Shown here piece by piece: positions 1-8,145 of a stretch of 43,124 nt of DNA (positions are counted from its first letter, which is position 1; each line of letters starts with the position of its first letter). The notes under the pieces are model-generated. The model made no database searches. It was not told the origin of the DNA and saw nothing but the letters and a program-made list of their open reading frames with translations. Source of the stretch: CBDUXT01 sp965371245 (lineage in GTDB: Bacteria; Planctomycetota; Phycisphaerae; UBA1845); assembly GCA_965371245.1 (NCBI GenBank), contig CBDUXT010000050.1:1-43124 (forward strand), written 5' to 3'. A program made the translations under genes and the position numbers.

Positions 1-11
1 ACGCCGCGTCA

Positions 12-96
12 GAGCCGTGGGCGCAAGCCCACGGACACGATGCGAACAAGCATAGCGTTTCTACGATACCAGACCGGTCACAGGGCTCGCGCCCTG
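12..96. repeat. REP-like palindromes at the window start
   Basis: Two short palindromes are visible. At 12-34 a GAGCCGTGGGC arm pairs with GCCCACGG, a degenerate member of the family-A hairpin that recurs at 4489, 10592, 26676 and 30575. At 81-96 CAGGGC and GCCCTG form a second hairpin. No gene is seen before pdxJ. Confidence 0.5.
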
Positions 97-160
97 CGCT
101 CTGAGAACTGACCGCCGATTCGGTCATGCACCCGTTGGGCTGCGAATCCTGTCCGTTGCG

Positions 161-188
161 TTTACACCGGGGCGGGCGAATCTATAAT
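161..188 (+). promoter_or_regulatory. Sigma70-like promoter upstream of pdxJ
   Basis: A TTTACA hexamer (161-166) and a perfect TATAAT (183-188) are separated by 16 bases. Transcription would start near 195, about 70 bases before the pdxJ start. The -10 is consensus, the -35 is one base off and the spacer is one base short of ideal. That this drives pdxJ and perhaps dapA is inferred from position. Confidence 0.6.
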
Positions 189-267
189 GTGATCCGTCGG
201 CGCGGCTTGTTCCTTTGGCCGGTCGATTTGGAGCACGGTTTTATTACGCCGCAAGGGTGGAGACACG

Positions 268-999
268 ATGGCCTTACTTGGCGTCAACATCGATCACGTG
301 GCCACGGTTCGCCAGGCGCGGCGCACGGATGAGCCGGACCCCGTTTGGGCGGCAGCCGAGGCGGAGCTAGGCGGCGCGGACGGCATTACCTTTCACCTGC
401 GAGAGGACCGACGGCATGTGAACGACCGCGACGCGGCCCTGCTTTGCAAGACCGTCGGCGTCAAACTCAACATGGAGATGTCCGTCGCCGGCGAGATCGT
501 CGATACGGCCGTGGCGTTGCGACCGGCGCAGTGTACCCTTGTCCCGGAACGCCGCGAGGAACTGACCACGGAGGGGGGGCTCGACCTGTTGCGGCACCGC
601 ACCCACGTGACCGAGGCCGTGATGAGGCTGCGCGAAGCGAACATCATCACAAGCGCGTTCATCGAGCCCATCGAGGAGCAGGTCGCGGCGGCCGCGGACA
701 TCGGCTTCAGCGCCGTCGAGCTCTGGACCGGGGGCTATGCACACGCCAAGGCTCCAAAGGAGCGCGAAGCGGCTATCCGGGCGCTTTGCGAGGCACTTCA
801 AGTCGCCAAGGGTCTTGGTCTGGAGGTTCACGGCGGACACGGGCTGACCTATCGCAACATCGCCCCGATCGCGGAGCTTCCCGGCTTTTCGGAGTTCAAT
901 ATTGGTCACTCGATCGTCGCGCGGGCCGTCTTCGTCGGGATGCGCGAAGCGGTGAAGGAAATGAAGCGACTGCTCTCTGCGCACGCGCCGAAAACGTAG
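268..999 (+). CDS. pdxJ: Pyridoxine 5'-phosphate synthase PdxJ
   Basis: Condenses 1-deoxy-D-xylulose 5-phosphate with 3-amino-2-oxopropyl phosphate to pyridoxine 5'-phosphate, the last ring-forming step of the DXP-dependent vitamin B6 pathway, in the cytoplasm. The 243-residue length is normal for this TIM-barrel family. Visible signatures are the N-terminal NIDHVATVRQARR strand, HLREDRRHV around residue 47, NMEMS near residue 70, the HGGHGLTYRN phosphate loop near 190 and the C-terminal NIGHSIVARAVFVG. A GTGGAGA ribosome-binding site lies a few bases before the ATG. The gene is preceded by a good promoter and followed 95 bases later by dapA in the same direction. The class V aminotransferase in this window is one likely consumer of PLP. 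Assignment is secure. Confidence 0.97.
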   Translation: MALLGVNIDHVATVRQARRTDEPDPVWAAAEAELGGADGITFHLREDRRHVNDRDAALLCKTVGVKLNMEMSVAGEIVDTAVALRPAQCTLVPERREELTTEGGLDLLRHRTHVTEAVMRLREANIITSAFIEPIEEQVAAAADIGFSAVELWTGGYAHAKAPKEREAAIRALCEALQVAKGLGLEVHGGHGLTYRNIAPIAELPGFSEFNIGHSIVARAVFVGMREAVKEMKRLLSAHAPKT

Positions 1000-1094
1000 C
1001 GATAGCGACCGGGCGATCGTTCGGTCGGTTGAACGACCTGTCGCTCGGCGTCCCCGAAGTTTGAACCGAGCACGGATGAGAGGTTCCAAACGCC

Positions 1095-2006
1095 ATGGAT
1101 ACAGCCAAGACCCTCGGGAAGCTGAGTGGTTCAATGACCGCCCTGGTAACGCCGTTTCGTGCCGGCCGGGTCGATTGGGAATGCCTTGATCGGCTGATCG
1201 ATCGCCAGATTGGCGCGGGCACCGACTGGCTCGTGGCGCTGGGCACAACCGCGGAGACGCCGACGCTTTCCCAAAAGGAGCGAGACCGCTGTCTCGAAGC
1301 GGTTGTTGCTCGCGCGAACGGGCGTCGCCCGGTGATGGTCGGAACCGGGTCGAACGACACGGCCGAGGCAATTCGGCGCACGAAACAGGCCGCAACGGCG
1401 GGTGCGTCGGCGGCGCTGGTCGTTGCGCCGTGCTACAATCGGCCCAGCCCGGAGGGCCTCTTCCGTCATTTTGCGAAGGTGGCCGGGTCGGTCGAGTTGC
1501 CGATTTGTTTGTACAATGTCCCTGCGCGGACGGGGATCGACATCAGCAACGACGTGGTCGTTCGCCTGTGTGATGAGTGTCCCAACATCGGCGCCCTGAA
1601 GGACGCCTCAGGCGGTGTCGATCGGATCACCGACCTGCAGAGCCGATGCAGCGTCGCGGTGCTCTGCGGGGATGATCCTCTGACCTGGCCGATGATGGCG
1701 ATGGGGGCCGTCGGTGTGATCAGCGTCTTGGGGAACCTGACCCCTGCGTTGGTGAAAGCGCTGGTATCCGCCGCGCTGGCGGGTGACTGCTCCGCTGCGC
1801 TGCTTGCCCATCGCAAGCTCCATGGGTTGGCGACGGGCATCGGGCGGTTCGGTCCCAACCCGGTTCCGGTCAAGACCGCCATGGCGCTGTCCGGGCTGTT
1901 GGACGAAGAGTTCAGATTGCCTTTGTGTTCGTTGGATGACCACGCCCGTCGCGAGATCGAAGCCGTGTTGCGTCGCCACGAGTTGCCAGTGGCAGTTACA
2001 GCATGA
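1095..2006 (+). CDS. dapA: 4-hydroxy-tetrahydrodipicolinate synthase DapA
   Basis: Condenses pyruvate with L-aspartate semialdehyde, the committed step of the lysine/diaminopimelate pathway that feeds peptidoglycan, in the cytoplasm. The 303 residues have the usual (beta/alpha)8 layout. Seen are the GTTAETPTLS loop (residues 50-59) that contacts substrate, a CYNRPSPEGLFRHF segment, Tyr140 in LYNVPARTG and the Schiff-base Lys169 in IGALKDASGG. These fit DapA rather than N-acetylneuraminate lyase, though this superfamily has several substrates. An AGAGG sits about 11 bases before the ATG. The stop overlaps the start of the following membrane-protein gene (ATGA at 2003-2006), suggesting translational coupling. 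Confidence 0.93.
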   Translation: MDTAKTLGKLSGSMTALVTPFRAGRVDWECLDRLIDRQIGAGTDWLVALGTTAETPTLSQKERDRCLEAVVARANGRRPVMVGTGSNDTAEAIRRTKQAATAGASAALVVAPCYNRPSPEGLFRHFAKVAGSVELPICLYNVPARTGIDISNDVVVRLCDECPNIGALKDASGGVDRITDLQSRCSVAVLCGDDPLTWPMMAMGAVGVISVLGNLTPALVKALVSAALAGDCSAALLAHRKLHGLATGIGRFGPNPVPVKTAMALSGLLDEEFRLPLCSLDDHARREIEAVLRRHELPVAVTA

Positions 2007-3001
2007 CCAGCCCAACCAGCGTGACCGTGATGGATCGTCCGCAGCTCAGTCTCCTGGACCGAGCGGCCACACTCTCCGCTTGGGCGCTGGGCATTGCGCT
2101 GTTTGCGACCGTGGGGTGGCACGCGCTGGCCCCGGATGATCCGCTTGCCCCCGTCACCTTTTTCGGTCGCCGAGGCGCGTTGATTGCGCTGCTGGAGGTC
2201 GTGGCCATGGCGACCGTGGCCGCCGGATTGGCCACCCTCATCGCGGGTCGAAAGCTGGCGGACATCGGCGCCTTCTCCGTCGCCTTGGGGCTCGCGTGTG
2301 CGTCCCTTCGCGGTGGCACGTCCGCGTGGCTTCTGTTGGAGCGTGCGGATGGCGGCGGCGGAACAAACGCTGCCCTCGCCCTCTTCTTCGCGTTCGATAC
2401 CCTCGCGTGGCTGGTTGTGGTCGCGGTCTCGCTGTTGGCTGGGGCGGCCGTCTTGCGGTGGTTCTACGGGCTGCCCGATCCGAGCCGCGCCGACGAGATG
2501 GACGTGCGGACCATGGCGTTTAGCGGCGTCGCGGGCTACGACGTGCCCGGCGTGTCGATGCGGCTCTTTGGCGGGCTTCCTGGCCCGCAAACACGGCTCG
2601 CCGACGGGATCAGGCACACCCTGATCGCCTCCGGTGTCGGTCTCATCGTGTTGGCGCTGGTTTCGACGGGTCTCTCCTTCCGCTCCATCCAGCACGGGCA
2701 GGTCTGCTTCGTCGTCGCGGTCAGCGTCTTTATTGGGGTCGATGTGGCCTACCGCCTCATGCCGGTTCGCTCGGCGCTGTGGGCCATCCTTGCCGTTGGG
2801 ATCATGGCCGTCGCCGGCTACGTCTGGTCCGCTTTTCGCGCCGCGCCCCCGGGGTTGCCGCCGAATGTACCGGCCACCCACTTCATGCGCGTGTTGCCCG
2901 TTCAGTTCGTCTCTGTCGGAACGGCCGCCGCCCTGGTGGCGTTCTGGTATGCCTACTTGCCCGCGCCGACCGTCGAGGTCGATCGATCCAGTCACAGGTG
3001 A
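2003..3001 (+). CDS. Multi-pass membrane protein of unknown function
   Basis: No family is recognised. The 332 residues are dominated by long hydrophobic stretches (roughly residues 25-45, 62-82, 88-108, 122-150, 208-228, 236-252, 258-278 and 300-320), giving about eight membrane helices and an inner-membrane location. The loop after the fourth or fifth helix (about 155-200) is polar and Gly/Pro-rich. There are no visible catalytic motifs, metal ligands or signal peptide. The start overlaps the dapA stop (ATGA), so the two are probably co-translated, but that does not define a job. Because the frame stays open over dense hydrophobic coding sequence, I am confident it is a gene. Confidence 0.8.
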   Translation: MTSPTSVTVMDRPQLSLLDRAATLSAWALGIALFATVGWHALAPDDPLAPVTFFGRRGALIALLEVVAMATVAAGLATLIAGRKLADIGAFSVALGLACASLRGGTSAWLLLERADGGGGTNAALALFFAFDTLAWLVVVAVSLLAGAAVLRWFYGLPDPSRADEMDVRTMAFSGVAGYDVPGVSMRLFGGLPGPQTRLADGIRHTLIASGVGLIVLALVSTGLSFRSIQHGQVCFVVAVSVFIGVDVAYRLMPVRSALWAILAVGIMAVAGYVWSAFRAAPPGLPPNVPATHFMRVLPVQFVSVGTAAALVAFWYAYLPAPTVEVDRSSHR

Positions 3002-3125
3002 CTCGGCGGCGCAGCCGTAGCGTGTCTTCGCCTCCCCACATCCAAGTCGGGCGCCTCGATCGCCCTTCCGCGAGTTTACACGAAGCCTGTGAATTGCTTG
3101 AGCGCGTACCTCGGAAAGCGCTTCC

Positions 3126-3213
3126 CGCGCCACGACCGTCAGGGAGCGGACTGGCTCTCCCGCCACGGATAATCGCTCCCTCACGGTGGCGGCTCGGATA
3201 GAACGACACCCTC
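3126..3213. repeat. Family-E inverted repeat in the 3002-3368 gap
   Basis: This 367-base gap holds no gene. The arm CGACCGTCAGGGAGCG (3133-3148) pairs imperfectly with CGCTCCCTCACGGTGGCGG near 3174-3192, followed by CTCGGATAGAACGACACCC. The same unit occurs at 9940-10024 in the opposite orientation. A truncated end (GCGGCTCGGATAAGAC) is near 4607. It looks like a dispersed palindromic element rather than a terminator, since no T-run follows. Confidence 0.65.
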
Positions 3214-3368
3214 CGTACGCACGTCCCAAACCATCCCCAGTGCCGACGGCGCCTCTTGCAACCAAGCCGGGTTCGTTTATGCTTCGTATAAGGCGGTGAA
3301 TGCCGGTGGGTCCGTGCCGGCCACGCACGTCCGAGGGATGAATCTACCCCACGCATGGAGGCGACCTG

Positions 3369-4436
3369 ATGCCCATTTACAAACTCCACCGGAAGCGCCG
3401 TCGGCGCGGGGGTCCCGGATCGCTTCTCGCCGTCGCCATGATCATGGCCGTCTCCGTCTGGTGGTTCTACCTCCGCCCGAGTTTTTCGCCGGACAACGAA
3501 ACAAGGCTGGCGCTGGCACCGCAACCGGTGCTCACGTCCGACAGGCCCGAGATCGTTCCCGCATCACCGCCCCGGCCCGGCGTCGCCGAGAAGGGCGCCG
3601 CTCCCCAACCCGAGAAACCCGCAGTGGCGCCGGCCGACCCCCAACGCGCCCAGGCACTTGTTTCCGAGGGGCGGCGCGCTCTTGAGGGCGGTGACCTCGT
3701 CGCTGCCCGGACGCATTTCAGCGAGGCTCTGAAGCTGCGTGTCGATGGCCCTGATGCGACGTTGATCCGGGCCGAACTCACCCGACTGGGCAACGAAACG
3801 ATCTTTTCGTCGCGCATCCTTCCCGGCGATCCGCTGGTCGGCCGCTATGTCATCAAGGCCGGCGACTCGCTGGGTAAAATCGCCAAAGCAAACAAGATTT
3901 CCGACGATCTGCTGGCGACCATCAACCACATCAAGAACAAGAACATGATTCGCATCGGGCAGACCATCAAGGTGGTCAAGGGTCCGTTTCACGTTACCCT
4001 CGATAAGAGCACGTATACCCTCGATGTCTACCTCGCCGGAACGCTGGTCAAACATTTTGCGGTGGGCCTCGGCGTCGATGACAGCACGCCGACGGGCACC
4101 TGGCGCGTATCGACCAAGCTGTTGAACCCGACCTACTATCCGCCGCGCGGTGGGACCATCGTCGCCGCCGACGATCCGAAGAACCCGCTGGGCGAGCGAT
4201 GGATCGGGCTGCAGGGTGTCTCCGGCGAGGCCCGCGGGCTGATGCGCTATGGGATACACGGCACCAACGAGCCGGATAGCGTCGGGCAGAGCGTTTCGAT
4301 GGGATGCATCCGGATGTACAACGAGGACGTCGCGGCGCTCTACACGTACCTGATCGAGAAACACTCGACCGTCGTCGTGCGCGCCGCGCCGCCAGCGCAC
4401 GCCGGACGTATCCCCTTCGGCGACCCGGCTCCCTGA
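3369..4436 (+). CDS. LysM and YkuD L,D-transpeptidase
   Basis: A peptidoglycan-modifying enzyme that would make 3-3 cross-links, or attach proteins, at the meso-DAP stem peptide in the periplasm. An uncleaved N-terminal anchor (basic residues 6-14, hydrophobic 18-35) is followed by a Pro/Ala-rich linker (about 45-90), a short helical TPR-like segment (about 92-135), one LysM domain (159-203, beginning RYVIKAGDSLGKIAK) and a YkuD catalytic domain (206-339). The active-site signature is intact, with His297 in GIHGTN and nucleophile Cys313 in SMGCIRM. The start follows CATGGAGGCGACCTG, giving a GGAGG site about 6 bases before the ATG. It stands alone, with family-E repeat upstream and a tandem hairpin array downstream. 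Family membership is firm; the exact cross-link is not known. Confidence 0.93.
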   Translation: MPIYKLHRKRRRRGGPGSLLAVAMIMAVSVWWFYLRPSFSPDNETRLALAPQPVLTSDRPEIVPASPPRPGVAEKGAAPQPEKPAVAPADPQRAQALVSEGRRALEGGDLVAARTHFSEALKLRVDGPDATLIRAELTRLGNETIFSSRILPGDPLVGRYVIKAGDSLGKIAKANKISDDLLATINHIKNKNMIRIGQTIKVVKGPFHVTLDKSTYTLDVYLAGTLVKHFAVGLGVDDSTPTGTWRVSTKLLNPTYYPPRGGTIVAADDPKNPLGERWIGLQGVSGEARGLMRYGIHGTNEPDSVGQSVSMGCIRMYNEDVAALYTYLIEKHSTVVVRAAPPAHAGRIPFGDPAP

Positions 4437-4488
4437 TGCCGGGTCTCACAAAGGTAGAACCCGGTATCGCCCGTCCCGCATCACCCCC

Positions 4489-4585
4489 GAGCCGCGGGCT
4501 TTAAGCCCGCGCGGACATGGCCCCTGAGCCGGCTTCAGCCCGCGCGGACGTCCCCCCTGAGCCGCGGGCTTTAAGCCCGCGCGGA
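4489..4585. repeat. Tandem array of three family-A hairpins
   Basis: Three consecutive copies of a hairpin of the form CCGCGGGCTTTAAGCCCGCG begin at 4489, 4526 and 4559, about 34-36 bases apart, each preceded by a C-rich CCCCTGAG spacer. The middle copy is shortened and diverged. The array lies between the L,D-transpeptidase stop and the selenoprotein candidate. Single copies occur elsewhere inside MITE-like units. Confidence 0.8.
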
Positions 4586-4636
4586 GGTCCGCGCAACCTA
4601 AAGCATGCGGCTCGGATAAGACATCACCTGACATGC

Positions 4637-4661
4637 GTGTGGCACCGGCTTCCAGCCGGTG
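4637..4661. repeat. Family-C hairpin (CACCGGCTTCCAGCCGGTG)
   Basis: A near-perfect palindrome, CACCGGCTTCCAGCCGGTG, preceded by GTGTGG, 20 bases upstream of the peroxidase start. A doubled, inverted version is at 31348-31402. Its position in the 5' leader could affect expression, but its presence elsewhere argues for a dispersed repeat. Confidence 0.6.
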
Positions 4662-4680
4662 AAAACAAGGGGCAAGACCC

Positions 4681-5220
4681 ATGGCCTGGATCAACCCGGT
4701 CGCCGAAGACGACGCAAAGGGGCAGCTCGCCCGCATCTACCTAGCCGCTCGCAAACGCGCGGGCCGTATCTACAACATCATCTCCATCCAAAGCCTCAAC
4801 CCGCCCGCACTGCAAGGCATGATCGGTCTCTACACGGCCGTCATGCATGGCGACTCTCCCCTGACGCGCGGCCAGCGGGAGATGCTGGCCGTGGTCGTTT
4901 CCCGCGCCAACGAGTGTCACTACTGAGTGGATGCACACGCGAAGGACCTCCGTGTCGAGGTCGACGATGCACAGTGGGTGGAGGCCATCAAGAATGACTA
5001 CATCCAGGCCAAGCTTTCTTCCATTGATCGGGCGCTGTGTGACTACGCCGCCAAACTGACGGCCGCACCGGCCACGGTAACAAAGTCCGATCTGGACAAC
5101 ATGCGGTCCATAGGCCTGACCGACCGAGCCATCAACGACGCCGCCCAGGTCGTTTCGTTCTTCAACTACATCAACCGAATCGCCGACGGCCTCGGCATCG
5201 ACCCCGAGCCGGAACGGTAG
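4681..5220 (+). CDS. AhpD-like peroxidase-related selenoprotein (in-frame TGA read as Sec)
   Basis: The frame from ATG 4681 to TAG 5220 is interrupted only by TGA at 4924-4926. Reading it as selenocysteine gives 179 residues, the normal length of the peroxidase-related branch of the carboxymuconolactone decarboxylase/AhpD superfamily. The stop falls exactly at the second Cys of the active-site CxxC: ANECHY-U-VDAHAKDL. Spacing of the catalytic set agrees with AhpD: Glu67, then Cys79 (12 later), Sec82 in place of the peroxidatic Cys, and His86 four residues on. The C-terminal half (ALCDYAAKLT...FFNYINRIADGLG) is typical of the family and uses the same GC-rich codons, so it is still under selection. 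A candidate bacterial SECIS hairpin follows at 4935-4955. Likely role: cytoplasmic thiol/selenol peroxide reduction. The alternative is a nonsense mutation; the sel genes are not in the window. Confidence 0.85.
4935..4955 (+). promoter_or_regulatory. Candidate bacterial SECIS element
   Basis: Immediately after the in-frame TGA, ACACG (4935-4939) pairs with CGTGT (4951-4955). With C4940 bulged, GA (4941-4942) pairs with TC (4949-4950), leaving the apical loop AGGACC. The loop guanines (4944-4945) are 17-18 bases after the TGA. Known bacterial SECIS elements recognised by SelB are small hairpins with loop G residues about 16-37 bases past the UGA, so geometry fits. The stem is short and the fold was done by eye. 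Confidence 0.55.
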
Positions 5221-5358
5221 GTCGGGTCATCGACCCGGCATGAAAGCAGGTCGGGCTACGCCCGACATGGCGGACCGGCCGACGTTTCATCGAACGAAGC
5301 CGGGGAAGACCCGGCCCGACCTTCGCGCAGAGGTTGTGTCGGGCAGAGCCCGACCTAC
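5217..5358. repeat. Family-D palindromic element
   Basis: Bounded by GTAGGTCGGG (5217-5226) and its reverse complement CCCGACCTAC (5349-5358), with internal hairpins GTCGGGTCATCGACCCGGC and GTCGGGCTACGCCCGAC. The left end contains the TAG stop of the peroxidase gene (5218-5220), so the element sits directly at the gene end. A second copy with a longer perfect terminal repeat is at 18562-18666. Confidence 0.7.
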
Positions 5359-5825
5359 ATCGGTCTGACCGGAGTTGGGCGTCAAAGGTGCGAAAGATAC
5401 ACGCCTCGCCAGCAAACACGGTCGTTCCACGCGAAGAGATTCCCATAATTCCTGGCCTCTGGCTTGACTCTGCCCGTTCTCGGGGAAGAATGTTAGTGGA
5501 CCATGAAGTTTGGGCGGTCGGCGAAGCACACTTGCAGGATTCTGACCATGGCGGTTGACCTCGGCTCAACAGAATCATCCTAAACGAAATCATCCCGTTC
5601 CATCCGGTCGCCGAGGCCACCTTGCCGCCGATTCCTGTCTGAGCTTCCGCATCGCCATCGCCATCGTTCGCTCGGCTGGCCATAGCCGGTGCGGAGAAGC
5701 TGTGCGCTTTTTATCGCGTGTCGCGCTGAGCCCCAGCCTTGCGCGCATCACAATGACGCACCGGCGGCACAGCTTTAGCGGGATTTCGGGTTGGTTTCTT
5801 CTTGCGTCTATATTGGAGAGAGAAC
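5359..5825. other. Intergenic stretch with no recognised gene
   Basis: Several short open frames exist on both strands, but none has a convincing start, codon pattern or family resemblance. The last 15 bases hold the GGAGAGAG ribosome-binding site of the next gene. Confidence 0.5.
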
Positions 5826-8063
5826 ATGGATTCGGTGAAGATCGGCGGGATCAGCGGGTATCGGATTCGGAAGCACGCTGGCTTGCGATGCGCGCTGGCA
5901 GCGTTTGTCTTGGTTATTGGGTCCGCGCAGGCGTTTGCCCAGTGCCTGGAAGAGCGGAAGCTGACTGCATCAGACATGGCGGGGGCTGACCAGTTCGGAG
6001 GCTCCGTCGCCGTGAGCGGGGACACGGCTGTGGTCGGAGCGCCCGGAGACCAATGCCCGGCGGGCGGGGAGAGTTGTGGGGCGGCCTATGTCTATGGTTT
6101 CGACGGAACGTCTTGGGTCGAGGTGCAGAAGCTGACCGCGTCCGATGCGGCGGTGAACGATTTCTTCGGGTTTTCTGTTTCCGTGAGCGGGGACACGGCC
6201 GTAGTGGGAAGTCTGGGGCATGCCTGCCCTGCGGGCGAGAATTGCGGGGCGGCATACGTGTTCCGGTTCGACGGGCTCTCCTGGTTCGAGGAGCAAGAGC
6301 TGACCGCCTCTGACGCTGCGGCGGGTGATGACTTCGGGTGGGCAGTCTCCGTAAACGGAGAGACGGCCGTGGTGGGCGCAGTGTTGGATGACTGCGCGGC
6401 TGGCGCCAACTGCGGGTCGGCCTACGTGTTTCGGTTCGACGGGATCTCTTGGGTCGAGGAGCAGAAGCTGGCCGCCTCCGATGGGGCGGAGGATGACTGG
6501 TTTGGCGTTTCCGTATCAATGAGTGCGGAGACGGTCGCGGTGGGGGCATGGTTCGATGACTGTGCGGCCGGGCTCTCTTGCGGGTCGGCGTACGTGTTCC
6601 GGTTCGACGGGACCACTTGGGTCGAGGAGGAGAAGCTAACCGCCTCGGAGCCGACGGCGCGGGCACTCTTTGGAAGCTCAGTCTCCGTGGACGGGGACAC
6701 TACCGTGGTCGGCGCCCCCACGAGCTTCTCATCGGAGAGCGAGACCAGCGGATCGGCGTATGTGTTTCAGTTCAACGGAACCTCCTGGGTGCAGGACAAG
6801 AAGCTGATCGCCTCCGATGCGGCGGCGGGTGACCGTCTAGGAGCAGTCGCTATCAGTGGAAACACGATCATCGCGGGGGCATCGGGGGCCGATTGCGCGG
6901 CGGGGGGCGACTGCGGGGCGGCGTACGTCTTCTCCTGCGCCTCGCCCGTTACGACCGTCGGTCTCGACATCAAGCCGGGTAGCTGTCCGAACCCGTTGAA
7001 TCCAAAGAGCAAGGGTGTCGTGCCCGTCGCAGTTGTCGGCAGCTTCGACTTCGATGTGGCGACGATCGACCCGGACTCGCTGACGCTGGCCCGGGCCGAT
7101 GGCGTGGGCGAAGACGTCTCCCCGATCTTCAACCGAAGCGGCCTCAGGATCGCCACAAGGGATGTGGCCGCGTCGTCTGGCGATGAGCCTTGCGCCTGCC
7201 ATCAGTCGCATCGGGACGGAATAGATGATCTTGTGGTTACTTTTTCGACATCCGAGATGAGTCGCGCGCTTAACCTGAGTGGGCTCGCACGCGGCGAGAC
7301 GATCGAGCTTGTACTGCGCGGCACGCTGCAAGACGGAAGCGCGTTCGAGGCGGTCGATTGCATCGTGATCCCCGGTCGAGAGCCGGATGGAAGAGACGTC
7401 GCGTGCCCGTTTGGGGCGGATACAGTCTGGAGTTCAACTCAGCTATTGGACCAGGTCATTATTGTCGGCGACTCGTTCCAGCAGCCGGAACGCTATACGA
7501 TACGAGCGAGCAGACGCCTCGATCAAGCCTCGCTTACGCTCGACATCGCCGGGCTTGAAGAACTGTGGTTTGGTACTGTCACGAAACTTGTGACAGAGGT
7601 TCCACTCGGAGAACGCACGCAGCTCTACAGAGTCGATAACACCTTCGGAACGGTCGGTCTCGTGGCGGGCGGTTTTCTCACGATCACAACATTCGACGTC
7701 CAATGTCAGCGTGACCTGGTAACCTGGACTTTCGACTATGAGTTCAGCTTGGAGTTCTTCCCAGCGGACGCCCCGCCGGGCGTTGCAAGAGTGACCACCA
7801 TCAGCGGAACGCAGGTGGGAACCCTGTCCGAAGATGGAAGGCAAATCGAGTGGTCGGCCCCGGTGGGAACCTGGGATCGTGGCGGGCACGTCGGAGAGTT
7901 ACATCTACCGCTGAGCGACGTCGTTACTCCCGGAACCTGGTCGCTTGAAGCCGGCGCTCTGCGTCTCGACGGACGCGGCGCCATGGGTGACCGTTCCACT
8001 ATGCCTGTCCGGGCACGGGTGGAGCCGCACCGCTCCATCGGCCGCAAGCGCGATCGTCCGTAG
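5826..8063 (+). CDS. Secreted FG-GAP repeat protein
   Basis: A 745-residue exported protein. The ATG at 5826 is chosen over an upstream TTG because GGAGAGAG lies 4-11 bases before it and it opens a signal peptide (basic KHAGLR, hydrophobic CALAAFVLVIG, cleavage near AFAQ). Residues about 40-380 form six or seven near-identical units of about 57 residues. Each carries KLTASD, FG.SV.VSGDTAVVGA, a Cys pair (D.CA.G..CG) and AYVFRFDGTSWVEE, the FG-GAP type that folds as beta-propeller blades. The remaining half has a planctomycete-style segment starting LDIKPGSCPNPLNPKSKG, then a beta-rich region without known domain. Probably a surface or extracellular binding protein; the ligand is unknown. No IPTL/PEP sorting tail is seen. 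Confidence 0.87.
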   Translation: MDSVKIGGISGYRIRKHAGLRCALAAFVLVIGSAQAFAQCLEERKLTASDMAGADQFGGSVAVSGDTAVVGAPGDQCPAGGESCGAAYVYGFDGTSWVEVQKLTASDAAVNDFFGFSVSVSGDTAVVGSLGHACPAGENCGAAYVFRFDGLSWFEEQELTASDAAAGDDFGWAVSVNGETAVVGAVLDDCAAGANCGSAYVFRFDGISWVEEQKLAASDGAEDDWFGVSVSMSAETVAVGAWFDDCAAGLSCGSAYVFRFDGTTWVEEEKLTASEPTARALFGSSVSVDGDTTVVGAPTSFSSESETSGSAYVFQFNGTSWVQDKKLIASDAAAGDRLGAVAISGNTIIAGASGADCAAGGDCGAAYVFSCASPVTTVGLDIKPGSCPNPLNPKSKGVVPVAVVGSFDFDVATIDPDSLTLARADGVGEDVSPIFNRSGLRIATRDVAASSGDEPCACHQSHRDGIDDLVVTFSTSEMSRALNLSGLARGETIELVLRGTLQDGSAFEAVDCIVIPGREPDGRDVACPFGADTVWSSTQLLDQVIIVGDSFQQPERYTIRASRRLDQASLTLDIAGLEELWFGTVTKLVTEVPLGERTQLYRVDNTFGTVGLVAGGFLTITTFDVQCQRDLVTWTFDYEFSLEFFPADAPPGVARVTTISGTQVGTLSEDGRQIEWSAPVGTWDRGGHVGELHLPLSDVVTPGTWSLEAGALRLDGRGAMGDRSTMPVRARVEPHRSIGRKRDRP

Positions 8064-8145
8064 CTTCCCGGAGTCGTCGAGGATTCTCTTGACGGCGCGA
8101 TGAGTGTAGACGCCTTGGATTACGCGCGCTCTTCCACCGCCCGAC

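Noticed and set aside
3277..3292. TTATGCTTCGTATAAGG, which resembles the lac promoter region
   Set aside because: TATAAG has no -35 at a usable distance (nearest TTGCAA is 25 bases away), and the likeness is short.
1466..3328. 620-codon open frame on the minus strand opposite dapA and the membrane protein
   Set aside because: Very Arg/Gly/His-rich translation without domains, exactly antisense to two convincing genes; typical of GC-rich shadow frames.
4489..4585. The tandem hairpins considered as a CRISPR array
   Set aside because: The repeats are self-complementary and the spacers are nearly the same C-rich sequence; there are only three units and no cas genes.
4924..4926. TGA as a simple nonsense mutation splitting a pseudogene
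   Set aside because: It falls at the one codon where Sec is expected chemically, there is no other stop or frameshift, and the downstream part retains family residues. Kept as an alternative, not the main reading.
5809..5814. TATATT as a -10 box for the FG-GAP gene
   Set aside because: It is only 12 bases before the start codon, overlaps the ribosome-binding site and has no -35 at 16-18 bases.
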